The notes under the pieces: model-generated
What the model was told of the DNA's origin: nothing
Databases searched by the model: none
Seen by the model: the letters and a program-made list of their open reading frames with translations, nothing else
NCBI RefSeq assembly: GCF_900115175.1
Contig: NZ_FOYV01000001.1
Coordinates: 992,001-1,056,000, forward strand
DNA length: 64,000 nucleotides
Origin: Marinobacter gudaonensis
GTDB lineage: Bacteria > Pseudomonadota > Gammaproteobacteria > Pseudomonadales > Oleiphilaceae
Reading direction: 5' to 3'
Program-made: the position numbers and the translations under genes
Shown here: one piece after another, positions 34,068 through 42,793 of the stretch
How positions within the stretch are numbered: position 1 is the first letter of the stretch
How the letters are laid out: every line of letters starts with the position of its first letter

Positions 34068-35722
34068 GCGCGACCCCACCTAGATCCAATTTCCGTTGCT
34101 AAAGCCTGGCCGATATCGAGGGCAACTGCCCCATGCTCCGCCGCTTTTGAAACAAAAGATTTACCGATAAAGCCAGCCGAAACCAAGAACAAGACTCCCG
34201 GTGCAGCGTTTTTCGATATGATATTAAAGTATCGCTCATACTCAAAGGGTAGTATTCCGTCAATATTACTACCAATAACTCCATCACGCAGCAACCTATG
34301 TGTCGGTATCTCTACGCAAATCAACTTAGGATCATTGGATGCCCAACGACGAACAAATTCAGACTTTATACCTGAAATTACAACAATTTTATCTGCGCTA
34401 CGAAAGAGATGCTCCATGAACGTATCATTAAAGAGATAAAGATTACTCTGATCCTCTACAACAATTTTATTGGGCAGAAAAGGCCCGACCGATTTCATTA
34501 CGCAAACCAGCCTTGCCAACAGGGAGTTAGTTGGATATTCGCCCTTGAATTCAATATTGAAATCTTTTATCAGTCTTAACACAGTTGGAACCCCGAGAAT
34601 ATCGGATTTTTTAACAGCGCTCAGGAATTCCTCTTTGAGTTTACTTCGAATCGGAGCATCAAGCTCAGTCCCCCACCAGTGCTTTTCCTGACGCACCTCT
34701 CCTCTCTCATCAACATTCTGATAATCGACAAAGCCATAACATTCGCCATCACCAAGCCTTATGTATGAAAGTGGAGAACGACTGCGGAGTCGATCCACTA
34801 CTATTTTTTGAACTTTTCTTATTTTTTTTTGATCAAACTTTGCATTAATATAGTTTTTTTCATCCGATAGGGCATCAAAACCTGGCTTCAGCTCCTTCCG
34901 ATATATATGAGAGATTGAGTGAGGCAACGATAAGAAACCATCTTCGAGCTCCCGATAAATATCGGCTTGGCAGGGGGCCAAGCTAGCTCTGATCAAAGCG
35001 ACTTTAATAAGGCCAGCATGGGAGAAGTCTCTTTTTAATTTCTGATACCAACTTTCAAACATCGGGAAGTCAATATCTCTAAAACGAGAAAGGAACTTCA
35101 GCTTCTGAAACTCAGTCAAATTTTTGATGGAACCACCAAAAAGTCCAAGCATTTCTTCGACATCATTTAATGGTGCGTTAAGCAAAACTACGGTAGATAG
35201 CAAGCCGACGATCTTGTTCGATCTATACACATCATCGTTTTTAAGCGATAAATATTGTTCAATCAACAAGTTGCAATTTACATCAAAGGAAACCTTCCTA
35301 TTCAAACAATCTTTCAGTTTAATATAAAGAAGCATTTCTTTCGAATGCACCAGCGAACATTCATCACACAATGATTTCCAGATATCACTTTGCTCACTTG
35401 AAAATCGGTCAATTACCACCCAAAAATACTTAAGAGGGTAACCAGATTCACCCATCAGAAAGTTAAGAGTGTGTATCGGTTGCCTTGAATACAATAACGA
35501 ATGCTCAATAACTCTAACGTGGCTTATGTCTGAAGATGCCCGACTTTCTATTGCCCGCACCAAGCCTGGAAAATAGGCAACTATGAGCTTTAAAATAGCT
35601 AACTTTATCTTCGTTACAAGATTTCGATACATAAAAATAACCGAAGTCGAATTTGAGAGGGAAATCCAAGAAATCTCCTTACCCAACTTAGAGTATATCA
35701 TCAACAGATTTTGCGAATTCAT
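34064..35722 (-). CDS. Protein with C-terminal GT-D-like (DUF1792-type) domain
   Basis: The 552-aa product has an N-terminal half (1-280) with no recognised motif. The C-terminal half carries SYIRLGDGECYGF (about residues 304-316), matching the RxGDGE signature of GT-D fold glycosyltransferases. IVVEDQSNLYLFND, VVISGIKSEFVRRW and FLVSAGFIGKSFVSKAAEHG follow. The DNA is strongly AT-rich with many AAA/AAT codons, unlike genes on either side of the island. The start at 35722 has no clear ribosome site; an internal ATG at 35632 is possible. The 170-nt gap to the pseI stop (35723-35892) shows nothing. Confidence 0.6.
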   Translation of the reverse strand: MNSQNLLMIYSKLGKEISWISLSNSTSVIFMYRNLVTKIKLAILKLIVAYFPGLVRAIESRASSDISHVRVIEHSLLYSRQPIHTLNFLMGESGYPLKYFWVVIDRFSSEQSDIWKSLCDECSLVHSKEMLLYIKLKDCLNRKVSFDVNCNLLIEQYLSLKNDDVYRSNKIVGLLSTVVLLNAPLNDVEEMLGLFGGSIKNLTEFQKLKFLSRFRDIDFPMFESWYQKLKRDFSHAGLIKVALIRASLAPCQADIYRELEDGFLSLPHSISHIYRKELKPGFDALSDEKNYINAKFDQKKIRKVQKIVVDRLRSRSPLSYIRLGDGECYGFVDYQNVDERGEVRQEKHWWGTELDAPIRSKLKEEFLSAVKKSDILGVPTVLRLIKDFNIEFKGEYPTNSLLARLVCVMKSVGPFLPNKIVVEDQSNLYLFNDTFMEHLFRSADKIVVISGIKSEFVRRWASNDPKLICVEIPTHRLLRDGVIGSNIDGILPFEYERYFNIISKNAAPGVLFLVSAGFIGKSFVSKAAEHGAVALDIGQALATEIGSRWGRA

Positions 35723-35892
35723 GGTGCAAAAAAGAACCAGCGAAGGCCCTTATACACTATCGAAACAGATAATCTAGGATAAAACTCCGAAATAATTCAG
35801 CTCATTAAAAACAGAACTTGAACGCGCTTACCGCTCTTTAAACGTTTAAGCAAGCATACTTTCAAAAAGGGGTTGATCAACACCTGAGAAGT

Positions 35893-36945
35893 TCACTTAA
35901 TAGACTCCCAAGTGAGAGGCTCTCCTGCTTCCAGCCTCCTTTTCGCCAATCTGCCAAGTAAAGTATCCAAAAACTTTGGAGCCAAGCCATATCCTGGCCT
36001 TACACTGCGAACATTCTCCCTCGTAATTGGCGCACCTGCGGCGATCGGCTCACACACATACAGCGACCGCCTAAACTGCGCATTCCCCTTCTCACTCTCA
36101 GACCGCCCAGTCTTGACCTTTCCCAAAGCCGACCAAGCTATCTTGGTTTGTTTACACAGGGCTTTCAGGTCTGCCGGTTCCAAAGAAAAACTGTCATCTG
36201 GCCCACCTCCGTTCCGGTCCAGGGTGAAGTGCTTTTCAATCAAAGCCGCACCGAGTGCGACGCTGGTTACCGCCGTAGTGTTATCGAGCGTGTGGTCAGA
36301 CAGCCCGGTCACAAGACCATGGCGCTCAATCATTGCGGGTATGGTGCGCAGATTGTATTCGTCCGCGGGTGCAGGATATCCGCTTACACAGTGAAGAATA
36401 GCCAGCTCCTTACAACCCCCTTCACGAGCGGCTTCAATGGCCTCGGCCACCTCCTCGGCGTTGGTCATGCCGGTTGAGATGATCATCGGTTTGCCGGTAC
36501 CGGCCACGTAGCGGATCAACGGCAGGTCGATGGCCTCGAAGGAAGCAATCTTATAGGCCGGCGCGTTCAGGTCTTCCAGCAGGTCTACTGCAGTATTGTC
36601 AAACGGTGAGCTGAAGATCGGGATACCCAGCTCGCGCGCGTGCTCGAACAGCGGTTTGTGCCACTCCCAGGGCATGTGCGCCTCCTGGTAGAGCTGGTAC
36701 AGGGTTTTGCCATCCCAGAGGCCACCACGAATCTGAAAGTCTTCGGAATCGCAGTTCAGGGTGATGGTGTCGGCGGTGTAGGTCTGCAGCTTGACGGCGT
36801 CTGCACCGGCCTTTTTGGCCTCTTCGATAATCCGCAGAGCGGTTTCCAGCCGGCCGTTATGGTTCGCAGACAACTCCGCGATAATGTAAGGAGGCTCGTC
36901 AACGGCGATGCGGCGGCCCGCAATCGTAATACTTGGGTTGGTCAT
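35893..36945 (-). CDS. pseI: Pseudaminic acid synthase
   Basis: The 350-aa NeuB-family enzyme has an N-terminal TIM barrel containing PYIIAELSANHNGRLETAL (about residues 19-37), DAVKLQTYTADT, FSSPFDNTAVDLLE and MIISTGMTNAEEV. A C-terminal SAF/antifreeze-like domain contains RRSLYVCEPIAAGAPITREN (about 289-308). It condenses 6-deoxy-AltdiNAc with phosphoenolpyruvate to give pseudaminic acid. The ELSANHNG and HFTLDRNGGGPDD stretches favour PseI over sialic acid synthase NeuB, as does the rest of the pse cluster. GAGGAG precedes the ATG. Confidence 0.95.
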   Translation of the reverse strand: MTNPSITIAGRRIAVDEPPYIIAELSANHNGRLETALRIIEEAKKAGADAVKLQTYTADTITLNCDSEDFQIRGGLWDGKTLYQLYQEAHMPWEWHKPLFEHARELGIPIFSSPFDNTAVDLLEDLNAPAYKIASFEAIDLPLIRYVAGTGKPMIISTGMTNAEEVAEAIEAAREGGCKELAILHCVSGYPAPADEYNLRTIPAMIERHGLVTGLSDHTLDNTTAVTSVALGAALIEKHFTLDRNGGGPDDSFSLEPADLKALCKQTKIAWSALGKVKTGRSESEKGNAQFRRSLYVCEPIAAGAPITRENVRSVRPGYGLAPKFLDTLLGRLAKRRLEAGEPLTWESIK

Positions 36946-36957
36946 CTCAGATTCTCC

Positions 36958-37470
36958 TCAACGATTCTTGTCCCATTCGTGTTTCAAGAGCCCGAAACAC
37001 ACAATGTCATGATACCGGTTACCATCAAAATGCTGCTGCCGCAGCACCCCTTCACGGGTAAATCCCAGCTTCTCGTGGAACCGGATGGACCCTTCATTGT
37101 ATGCCAGGGCCTGGCCGCACAGTTTGTGCAAGCCAAGCGTGTCAAAACTGTAGTGCAACGCCAGCCGGCCAAGACGACCGCCGGTACCCTTTGGTGCCTC
37201 CGGGGCATTGTAGAAGCCCCAGTCTGCAATGCGGCTGTCGCCCGCCACGGTAATGTTCATAAAGCCCAGCGGTTGCTTGCCTTCCTCGTAAATGAGCAGA
37301 TGGCGGTTGCTGTCTTGCTCGCATCGTTTGAACCAGCGCCGGTGCTCCGCCGGGGAAATCTCGTGCTGGGTGTACATGAAACGGCGCACGGACTCGTGAT
37401 TCCGCCACGCCAGTACGGGCACCAGGTCATTGGCCGTCATGGCACGGAGGTTACCGACAGACGCTGCCAT
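36958..37470 (-). CDS. pseH: UDP-4-amino-4,6-dideoxy-AltNAc N-acetyltransferase
   Basis: The 170-aa GNAT acetyltransferase has VPVLAWRNHESVRRFMYTQH (about residues 18-37), the family's typical start. An acetyl-CoA loop region RLGRLALHYSFDTLGLHKLC and GSIRFHEKLGFTREGVLRQQ follow. It adds the second acetyl group, making UDP-2,4-diacetamido-2,4,6-trideoxy-altrose. One nt separates it from pseG, and pseI follows 12 nt later. Confidence 0.93.
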   Translation of the reverse strand: MAASVGNLRAMTANDLVPVLAWRNHESVRRFMYTQHEISPAEHRRWFKRCEQDSNRHLLIYEEGKQPLGFMNITVAGDSRIADWGFYNAPEAPKGTGGRLGRLALHYSFDTLGLHKLCGQALAYNEGSIRFHEKLGFTREGVLRQQHFDGNRYHDIVCFGLLKHEWDKNR

Positions 37471-37471
37471 A

Positions 37472-38569
37472 TCAGAATACCCTCTTCCCTTCGGTCATGG
37501 TCGCAATGGCGGCAACCACCCGTTCAACCCCGCGGCCGTCGACAATTGCAGCCGCCTGGCCGGCCATCTGCTTTACCCGCTCTGGATTGGCAGCCAATGC
37601 CCCCACCAATTCCGGCAGATGGGTTTTGATCTTGGCCGGCTCATCGATCAACAGCGCCGCCCCGGCTTTTTCCAGATTGGTGGCGACGGTTCGCTGGTTC
37701 TCTGCCAACACCACCATAACGCTTGGCAATCCGAGACAACAACGCTCCCAGGAGGTCGCCCCCGCCGCGCCAATGGCAAGATCCGCATTGGCCATGCGAT
37801 CCGCCATATCCGACACGCCAGACACCACCTGCGTTGGCCAGGGCATGGCCTTCGCGGCTGCTGCCACGGCGTCACGCCAGGGCGCGGACGCTCCCATTAC
37901 CACGGTTAGCTCGGTTCCCGGTGCTAACGTTGCTTGTGTCAGCGCTGACAGAATCTGCCCAGTGGCGTTGTCTTTGTCCACGCCGCCCATGGTGACCAGA
38001 ATGGACCGAACGGCACCCTCACGCCTGCGCCGCAGGCTGTGGTCCCGCCGGGCGGCGAATTCCGGCCTCAGCAGTGCGTAATCGGAACCGCACAGGGCCT
38101 GGCAACCGGCTGGAATCAGGCTTTGATAGTCCGCAGCGGCTCGGCCCCAGGTCTGGTCGAGAAGCAGATCGCAGCTGTGGGGCCGCTCAGCCAGGTCATC
38201 CATGGCCAGAATCCGGATGGTTTCACTGCGGAACCGGTCCTCCCAGGCCCGCCCCAACGCGTAATGGTCAACCACCAGCCAATCAGGGCGGTATTCGTCA
38301 ATCAATGCCACGCAGTCGTCGGCATCCTGTGCCTCGGTGGTGCCCAGCCAGCGCGCATAACCGGTCAGGTCTGGTTCGTTGCGCGCTGGCAGCTCATCAA
38401 CCGAGTAACCCCGGCCGCGGATGGCATCGGCCAAATGCCCCGGGTGCAACCGCGTAATGAACCGCACCGCATGGCCCGCTGCCGTTAAGGCATCTGCCAG
38501 GGTGAGGCACCGCATTACATGGCCGGTGCCAATGTCTGTCGACGCATCCCCCCTGACCAGAATGTTCAT
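37472..38569 (-). CDS. pseG: UDP-2,4-diacetamido-2,4,6-trideoxy-altropyranose hydrolase
   Basis: The start is the ATG at 38569, in an ATGA overlap with pseF; the frame extends upstream without support. The 365-aa product begins MNILVRGDASTDIGTGHVMR, the PseG hallmark GxGHxxR with the catalytic His at about residue 17. Later regions include SILVTMGGVDKDNATGQIL and DLAIGAAGATSWERCCLGLP. It removes UDP before the PseI step. The length fits the family, and all motifs are present. Confidence 0.94.
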   Translation of the reverse strand: MNILVRGDASTDIGTGHVMRCLTLADALTAAGHAVRFITRLHPGHLADAIRGRGYSVDELPARNEPDLTGYARWLGTTEAQDADDCVALIDEYRPDWLVVDHYALGRAWEDRFRSETIRILAMDDLAERPHSCDLLLDQTWGRAAADYQSLIPAGCQALCGSDYALLRPEFAARRDHSLRRRREGAVRSILVTMGGVDKDNATGQILSALTQATLAPGTELTVVMGASAPWRDAVAAAAKAMPWPTQVVSGVSDMADRMANADLAIGAAGATSWERCCLGLPSVMVVLAENQRTVATNLEKAGAALLIDEPAKIKTHLPELVGALAANPERVKQMAGQAAAIVDGRGVERVVAAIATMTEGKRVF

Positions 38570-39279
38570 ACCGCGCCGGCGTTCGCGGACACCATGGCCT
38601 TGAACAGCCATTCCGCCCGCTCCCAGTCTTCAGGTGTATCCACATCCTGCACCCGATGGCGCGGCAGAATCACCGGCCGGGAGTGCGGCGCGAAAATCGC
38701 CTCACCGTTGAGCCAGGCGGATGCCTGGCCCCAATAGAACTGGCCGGCGTCATGCCAGGCCTCTTCCAGATCCTGGGAACGGGCGTTCAGGTGTTCTGGA
38801 TACAGCATCTCTACACCACCCTGTTCGCTGATGCGCAGCGCCCGCTGGACGGGAAATGGAAACGAGGTAACGGAGAACGCATACTGCGTACCGGGTTCCT
38901 GAATTTTTTCCAGGCCGGCCCTCAAATCGGCGGCCTGCACAAACGGCGCGGTGGCGTATATACAGCAGGCCAACGCCACCGGTTGATGGCGGTTCTCCAG
39001 AAACTCCACCGCATGACGAATCACAGGCACGGTGCCGGTGTAGTCGTCCGAGAGCGCTGCCGGGCGCAAAAACGGCACCTCAGCGCCGGCTTGCTGGGCG
39101 ACATCCGCGATCTCCTGATCGTCTGTCGACACCAGCACCCGGTCAAAACAACCCGAAGCAAGCGCCGCTTCAATCGACCAGGCAATCATCGGTTTGCCGC
39201 AGAACGCTTTGATGTTCTTGCGGGGAATGCGCTTGCTGCCCCCTCGGGCCGGTATAATCGCGACGTTCATGGGGTTCAT
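38566..39279 (-). CDS. pseF: Pseudaminic acid cytidylyltransferase
   Basis: The 237-aa enzyme of the CMP-sialate synthetase type has VAIIPARGGSKRIPRKNIKA (residues 5-24), the nucleotide-binding signature. VLVSTDDQEIADVA, FLRPAALSDDYTGTVPVIRH and VDTPEDWERAEWL follow. It activates pseudaminic acid to CMP-Pse, the donor for Maf and other transferases. Two in-frame ATGs (39279 and 39270) are plausible. I list 39279, 5 nt after pseC; 39270 fits the family start equally well. Confidence 0.94.
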   Translation of the reverse strand: MNPMNVAIIPARGGSKRIPRKNIKAFCGKPMIAWSIEAALASGCFDRVLVSTDDQEIADVAQQAGAEVPFLRPAALSDDYTGTVPVIRHAVEFLENRHQPVALACCIYATAPFVQAADLRAGLEKIQEPGTQYAFSVTSFPFPVQRALRISEQGGVEMLYPEHLNARSQDLEEAWHDAGQFYWGQASAWLNGEAIFAPHSRPVILPRHRVQDVDTPEDWERAEWLFKAMVSANAGAV

Positions 39280-39283
39280 GGCA

Positions 39284-40444
39284 TTACAGCCCCAGCGCCT
39301 TGTCCAACGCGGCAACCACCTCGTCCTGCTGAGCGTCTGTCAGGCCTGAATACATGGGCAGGCTGATGGCCTCCCGGTAATAGGCTTCTGACTCCGGGAA
39401 GTCGCCCGGCTGGAAACCCAGATTCTGGTAATACGGCTGGGTATGCACCGGAATGTAATGCAAGTTAACACCAATGCCCAGCTCGCGAAGCGATTCGAAC
39501 ACCTGGCGATGGCTCCGATTGATGCGGCTCAGATCCAGCCGAATCACATACAGGTGCAGCCCAGAATAGGTATCTGGCAATTGCCAGGGAGTGACCACAG
39601 GCCGGTTAGCGAGCAGATCGTCATAGCGACGGGCAAGCTCGTGGCGCCGGGCGACAAAGTCATCGAGGCGCTCCAGTTGTGAAAGCCCCAATGCGGCTTG
39701 AAGCTCTGTCATACGGTAATTAAAGCCAAGATCAACCTGCTGGTAGTACCAGGGGCCGTCGGGCTCATGGGTCATTTTTGCCGGATCGCGAGTAATGCCG
39801 TGGCTGCGCAGCAGCTCCATGCGCTCGGCCAACTCTTTGCTGTTGGTCAACGCCATGCCGCCTTCGGCGGTGGTGATGATCTTGACCGGGTGAAAACTGA
39901 ACACCGTGATATCGCTATAGCGGCCATTGCCCACGAACTCGTCCTGATACTTGCCTCCGATGGCGTGGGAGGCGTCTTCGATCACACGAAAACCGTACCG
40001 CTGCGCCAGCGCGTGAATCTCGGCCATGTCACAGGGCTGGCCGCACAAATGCACCGGCACTACGACTTTCGGAAGAGTACCTTCCTGCTCGGCTTCTTCC
40101 AGCTTGGCCGCCAGCGCTTTCGGGCATAGATTGTAGGTTTTCGGGTTTATGTCCACAAAATCCACGGTAGCGCCGCAGTACAGAGCACAGTTGGCAGAGG
40201 CCACAAACGTGACCGGTGAGGTCCACAGCCGGTCACCGGGACCTAGGCCCAAAGCCGCACAGGCCACATGCAGCGCAGAGGTGGCGCTATTCATTGCCAG
40301 CGCGTACCCTGCGCCCACGTGGCTGGCCACTGCCTGCTCAAAACGCGGCACGACCGGCCCCTGCGTCAAGTAGTCCGATTGCAGAACGGCTGTTACCGCA
40401 TCAATGTCTGCTTGTCTGATGTCTTGTCGCCCGTAGGGAATCAT
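39284..40444 (-). CDS. pseC: UDP-4-amino-4,6-dideoxy-AltNAc transaminase
   Basis: The start is the ATG at 40444 (MIPYGRQDIRQADIDAVTAV), 4 nt after pseB. The 386-aa PLP-dependent DegT/DnrJ/EryC1 aminotransferase has QSDYLTQGPVVPRFE, the PLP-contact ALAMNSATSALHVACAALGL and VVPVHLCGQPCDM. The Schiff-base lysine is in FSFHPVKIITTAEGG (about residue 183). It uses glutamate to aminate the PseB product at C4. Position and motifs agree with PseC. Confidence 0.95.
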   Translation of the reverse strand: MIPYGRQDIRQADIDAVTAVLQSDYLTQGPVVPRFEQAVASHVGAGYALAMNSATSALHVACAALGLGPGDRLWTSPVTFVASANCALYCGATVDFVDINPKTYNLCPKALAAKLEEAEQEGTLPKVVVPVHLCGQPCDMAEIHALAQRYGFRVIEDASHAIGGKYQDEFVGNGRYSDITVFSFHPVKIITTAEGGMALTNSKELAERMELLRSHGITRDPAKMTHEPDGPWYYQQVDLGFNYRMTELQAALGLSQLERLDDFVARRHELARRYDDLLANRPVVTPWQLPDTYSGLHLYVIRLDLSRINRSHRQVFESLRELGIGVNLHYIPVHTQPYYQNLGFQPGDFPESEAYYREAISLPMYSGLTDAQQDEVVAALDKALGL

Positions 40445-40448
40445 GGCG

Positions 40449-41447
40449 TTAAATGCTCCCGATTTTTTCCCGGTTGGCTTCAATCCAGGCCTGCAACTGC
40501 TCGTCCGTCATCCACTCGCTGTTGTTATCGCTGGAGTAGACAAAACCATCCGGCACTTTCTTACCGTCCTTGATACGCTTGGGACAGCGAGCCCATTCAT
40601 TGATGGTGGGAAGAATTTTGAAGTGCTCAGGGTACTCGTAGGTGTAATAGGCGTCTTCAGAGCTGATCATCTGCTCGTGCAGCTTCTCGCCAGGCCGAAT
40701 ACCAATTACTTCCTGCTTCGCTTCCGGTGCCACTACGCGAGCCAGATCCGTCACCTTCATTGAAGGAATCTTCTTTACATAAATCTCACCACCTTCCATG
40801 TCGTCAAAGGCATGCCATACAAGCTCTACGCCTTCTTCCAGGGAAATCATGAAGCGAGTCATCCGGGGGTCTGTTATTGGCAGGGTGCCTTGGTCCTTGA
40901 TGGACATGAAGAACGGAATTACCGAGCCACGGGAGCCCATCACGTTGCCGTAACGTACAACGGCAAAGCGGGTGTCATGGCCGCCAGCATAGGAATTACT
41001 GGCTACGAACAACTTGTCGGAGGCCAGCTTGGTGGCACCGTAAAGGTTGATGGGGCTGCTGGCTTTATCTGTAGAAAGTGCAACCACACGCTTGACCCCT
41101 TTGTCGATACAGGCATCGATCAGGTTCATTGCGCCGTCTACATTGGTTTTGATGCACTCAAACGGGTTGTACTCAGCAGTGGGCACGATTTTCGTGGCAG
41201 CAGCGTGGACTACGTAATCTACGCCATCCAAGGCGCGGTAAAGGCGATCTTTATCGCGAACGTCGCCAATGAAGAACCGCACGCGCGGGTCGCCCTGAAA
41301 CTTTTTAGCCATCTCCCACTGTTTCATCTCGTCCCGGGAGAAGATGATAATCTTCTTCGGGTTGTAACGCTCCAGCGTCATCGGAATGAATGTGTGGCCA
41401 AATGAGCCCGTGCCCCCGGTCACTAAAATGGTTTTCCCTTCGAGCAT
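40449..41447 (-). CDS. pseB: UDP-GlcNAc 4,6-dehydratase (inverting)
   Basis: The start is the ATG at 41447 (MLEGKTILVTGGTGSFGHTF); an upstream extension to 41519 would overlap wecC and is rejected. The 332-aa soluble SDR has TGGTGSFG, VHAAATKIVPTAE, and the catalytic STDKASSPINLYGATK with tyrosine and lysine in place. The short soluble form and context separate it from the membrane WbpM-like enzyme at 44067. It makes the first committed intermediate of pseudaminic acid. Confidence 0.95.
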   Translation of the reverse strand: MLEGKTILVTGGTGSFGHTFIPMTLERYNPKKIIIFSRDEMKQWEMAKKFQGDPRVRFFIGDVRDKDRLYRALDGVDYVVHAAATKIVPTAEYNPFECIKTNVDGAMNLIDACIDKGVKRVVALSTDKASSPINLYGATKLASDKLFVASNSYAGGHDTRFAVVRYGNVMGSRGSVIPFFMSIKDQGTLPITDPRMTRFMISLEEGVELVWHAFDDMEGGEIYVKKIPSMKVTDLARVVAPEAKQEVIGIRPGEKLHEQMISSEDAYYTYEYPEHFKILPTINEWARCPKRIKDGKKVPDGFVYSSDNNSEWMTDEQLQAWIEANREKIGSI

Positions 41448-41500
41448 AGTATTTACCTTTAGATCAGAGTATTCCAAGTTGTTGATGCGAGATGATGCAC

Positions 41501-41530
41501 GCGGGTCAACGCGGGTCAACGCGGATCAAC
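41501..41530. repeat. Three 10-bp tandem repeats at the wecC 3' end
   Basis: GCGGGTCAAC, GCGGGTCAAC and GCGGATCAAC follow one another directly. The wecC stop codon (41518-41516) lies in the middle unit, and each unit contains a potential TGA on the minus strand. It occupies part of the 68-nt wecC-pseB gap. Confidence 0.75.
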
Positions 41531-42793
41531 TACACCGCGCGTGTCCAATAGGCGCTGATCCATGTTCAGACTCATTTTGAGCTGCTTCCACTCTTTATGG
41601 TCCACTAACAGAATCACGATATTGGCATCAAGAGCAATTTCCAGGGACGCCAGCCTGGCATCAAAACGACGCAGATCCCCAGGCAGTTGATTGATATGTG
41701 GCTCAACCACCATTACCTTTCCAGGAAAGTCTTCAGCAATCATCTGAGCAATCTGCAGAGCAGGGCTCTCTCGCAGGTCATCGATATCTGGCTTGAACGA
41801 TAGCCCAAGGCAAGCGATCGAGAGTTCATCACGACTCACCTGGCCACTGCCGATCAGTTCCGACGCCAGCCCCCTGACTTTGCCACACACCCACTCTGGC
41901 TTGCCGTCGTTAACCTCGCGTGCCGTTCGAATCAGCCTTGCTTCTTCTGGACTGCCACTAACGATAAACCAAGGATCAACCGCTATGCAGTGGCCTCCAA
42001 CTCCTGGCCCCGGCTGCAATATGTTAACTCTGGGGTGTCGATTAGCCAGACTAATCAGCTCCCAAACATCTATGCCCTGTTTGTCGCAGATGATGGAAAG
42101 CTCATTAGCAAAAGCAATATTCACGTCCCTGAAACTGTTTTCAGTCAGTTTACACATCTCTGCGGTGCGTGCGTTGGTCAAAATACACTCACCTTCAACA
42201 AACGATCCGTACAGCTCTACGGCTGCCCGGGAACAATCCGGGGTCATACCGCCAATAACCCTGTCGTTATGCACCAACTCGCGGAGGATGTGACCAGGCA
42301 AAACGCGCTCCGGGCAGTGGGCGATCCGAATATCCGAGGCGCTTCCAACGCTCTGCGGAAAACTCAGATCCGGACGAGCGTCGGCTAGCCAGTCGGCCAT
42401 TTGTTCTGTGGCACCCACTGGCGAGGTAGACTCCAGAACCACAAGGTTCCCTTTCTCCAAGACGGGCGCTATGGATTCGCAAGCTGCCTGAATGTAGGAA
42501 AGATCCGGTTCATGGCCGGCCACCCCTTTCTTGAACGGCGTTGGTACCGCAATTAGGAACGCGTCCGCCGGCTCAGGAGAGGTTGAGGCTCGAAGATATC
42601 CCTCTGAAACCGCCGCATGCACCAACATGTCGAGATCGGGCTCGACTATATGAACCTCGCCCTGATTGATCAGATTAACTGCCTTGACATTGATATCCAC
42701 GCCGAGCACACGCTTCTTCCGTGAGGCAAAAACGGCCGCGGTTGGCAACCCGATGTACCCAAGACCGACGACAACTATATTTTCAAAACTCAT
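41516..42793 (-). CDS. wecC: UDP-N-acetyl-D-mannosamine dehydrogenase
   Basis: The start is the ATG at 42793, in an ATGA overlap with wecB (the frame runs on to 42841). The 425-aa NAD-dependent enzyme has [20 protein letters not shown] near the start and the catalytic cysteine in [17 protein letters not shown] (about residue 260). A C-terminal UDP-binding domain has [20 protein letters not shown]. It oxidises UDP-ManNAc to UDP-ManNAcA for surface glycans. With wecB it forms the two-step ManNAcA route directly ahead of the pse genes. Confidence 0.93.
   Translation of the reverse strand: MSFENIVVVGLGYIGLPTAAVFASRKKRVLGVDINVKAVNLINQGEVHIVEPDLDMLVHAAVSEGYLRASTSPEPADAFLIAVPTPFKKGVAGHEPDLSYIQAACESIAPVLEKGNLVVLESTSPVGATEQMADWLADARPDLSFPQSVGSASDIRIAHCPERVLPGHILRELVHNDRVIGGMTPDCSRAAVELYGSFVEGECILTNARTAEMCKLTENSFRDVNIAFANELSIICDKQGIDVWELISLANRHPRVNILQPGPGVGGHCIAVDPWFIVSGSPEEARLIRTAREVNDGKPEWVCGKVRGLASELIGSGQVSRDELSIACLGLSFKPDIDDLRESPALQIAQMIAEDFPGKVMVVEPHINQLPGDLRRFDARLASLEIALDANIVILLVDHKEWKQLKMSLNMDQRLLDTRGVVDPR

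Noticed and set aside
36640-37629. 329-codon plus-strand frame across pseI-pseH-pseG
   Set aside because: It spans three genuine, motif-rich minus-strand genes and their junctions.
41448-41519. N-terminal extension of pseB
   Set aside because: It crosses the 10-bp repeats and the wecC end; the Rossmann start MLEGKTILVTGG at 41447 fits the family.
41501-41530. CRISPR-like short repeats
   Set aside because: Three contiguous 10-bp units without spacers are a simple tandem repeat, not a CRISPR array.
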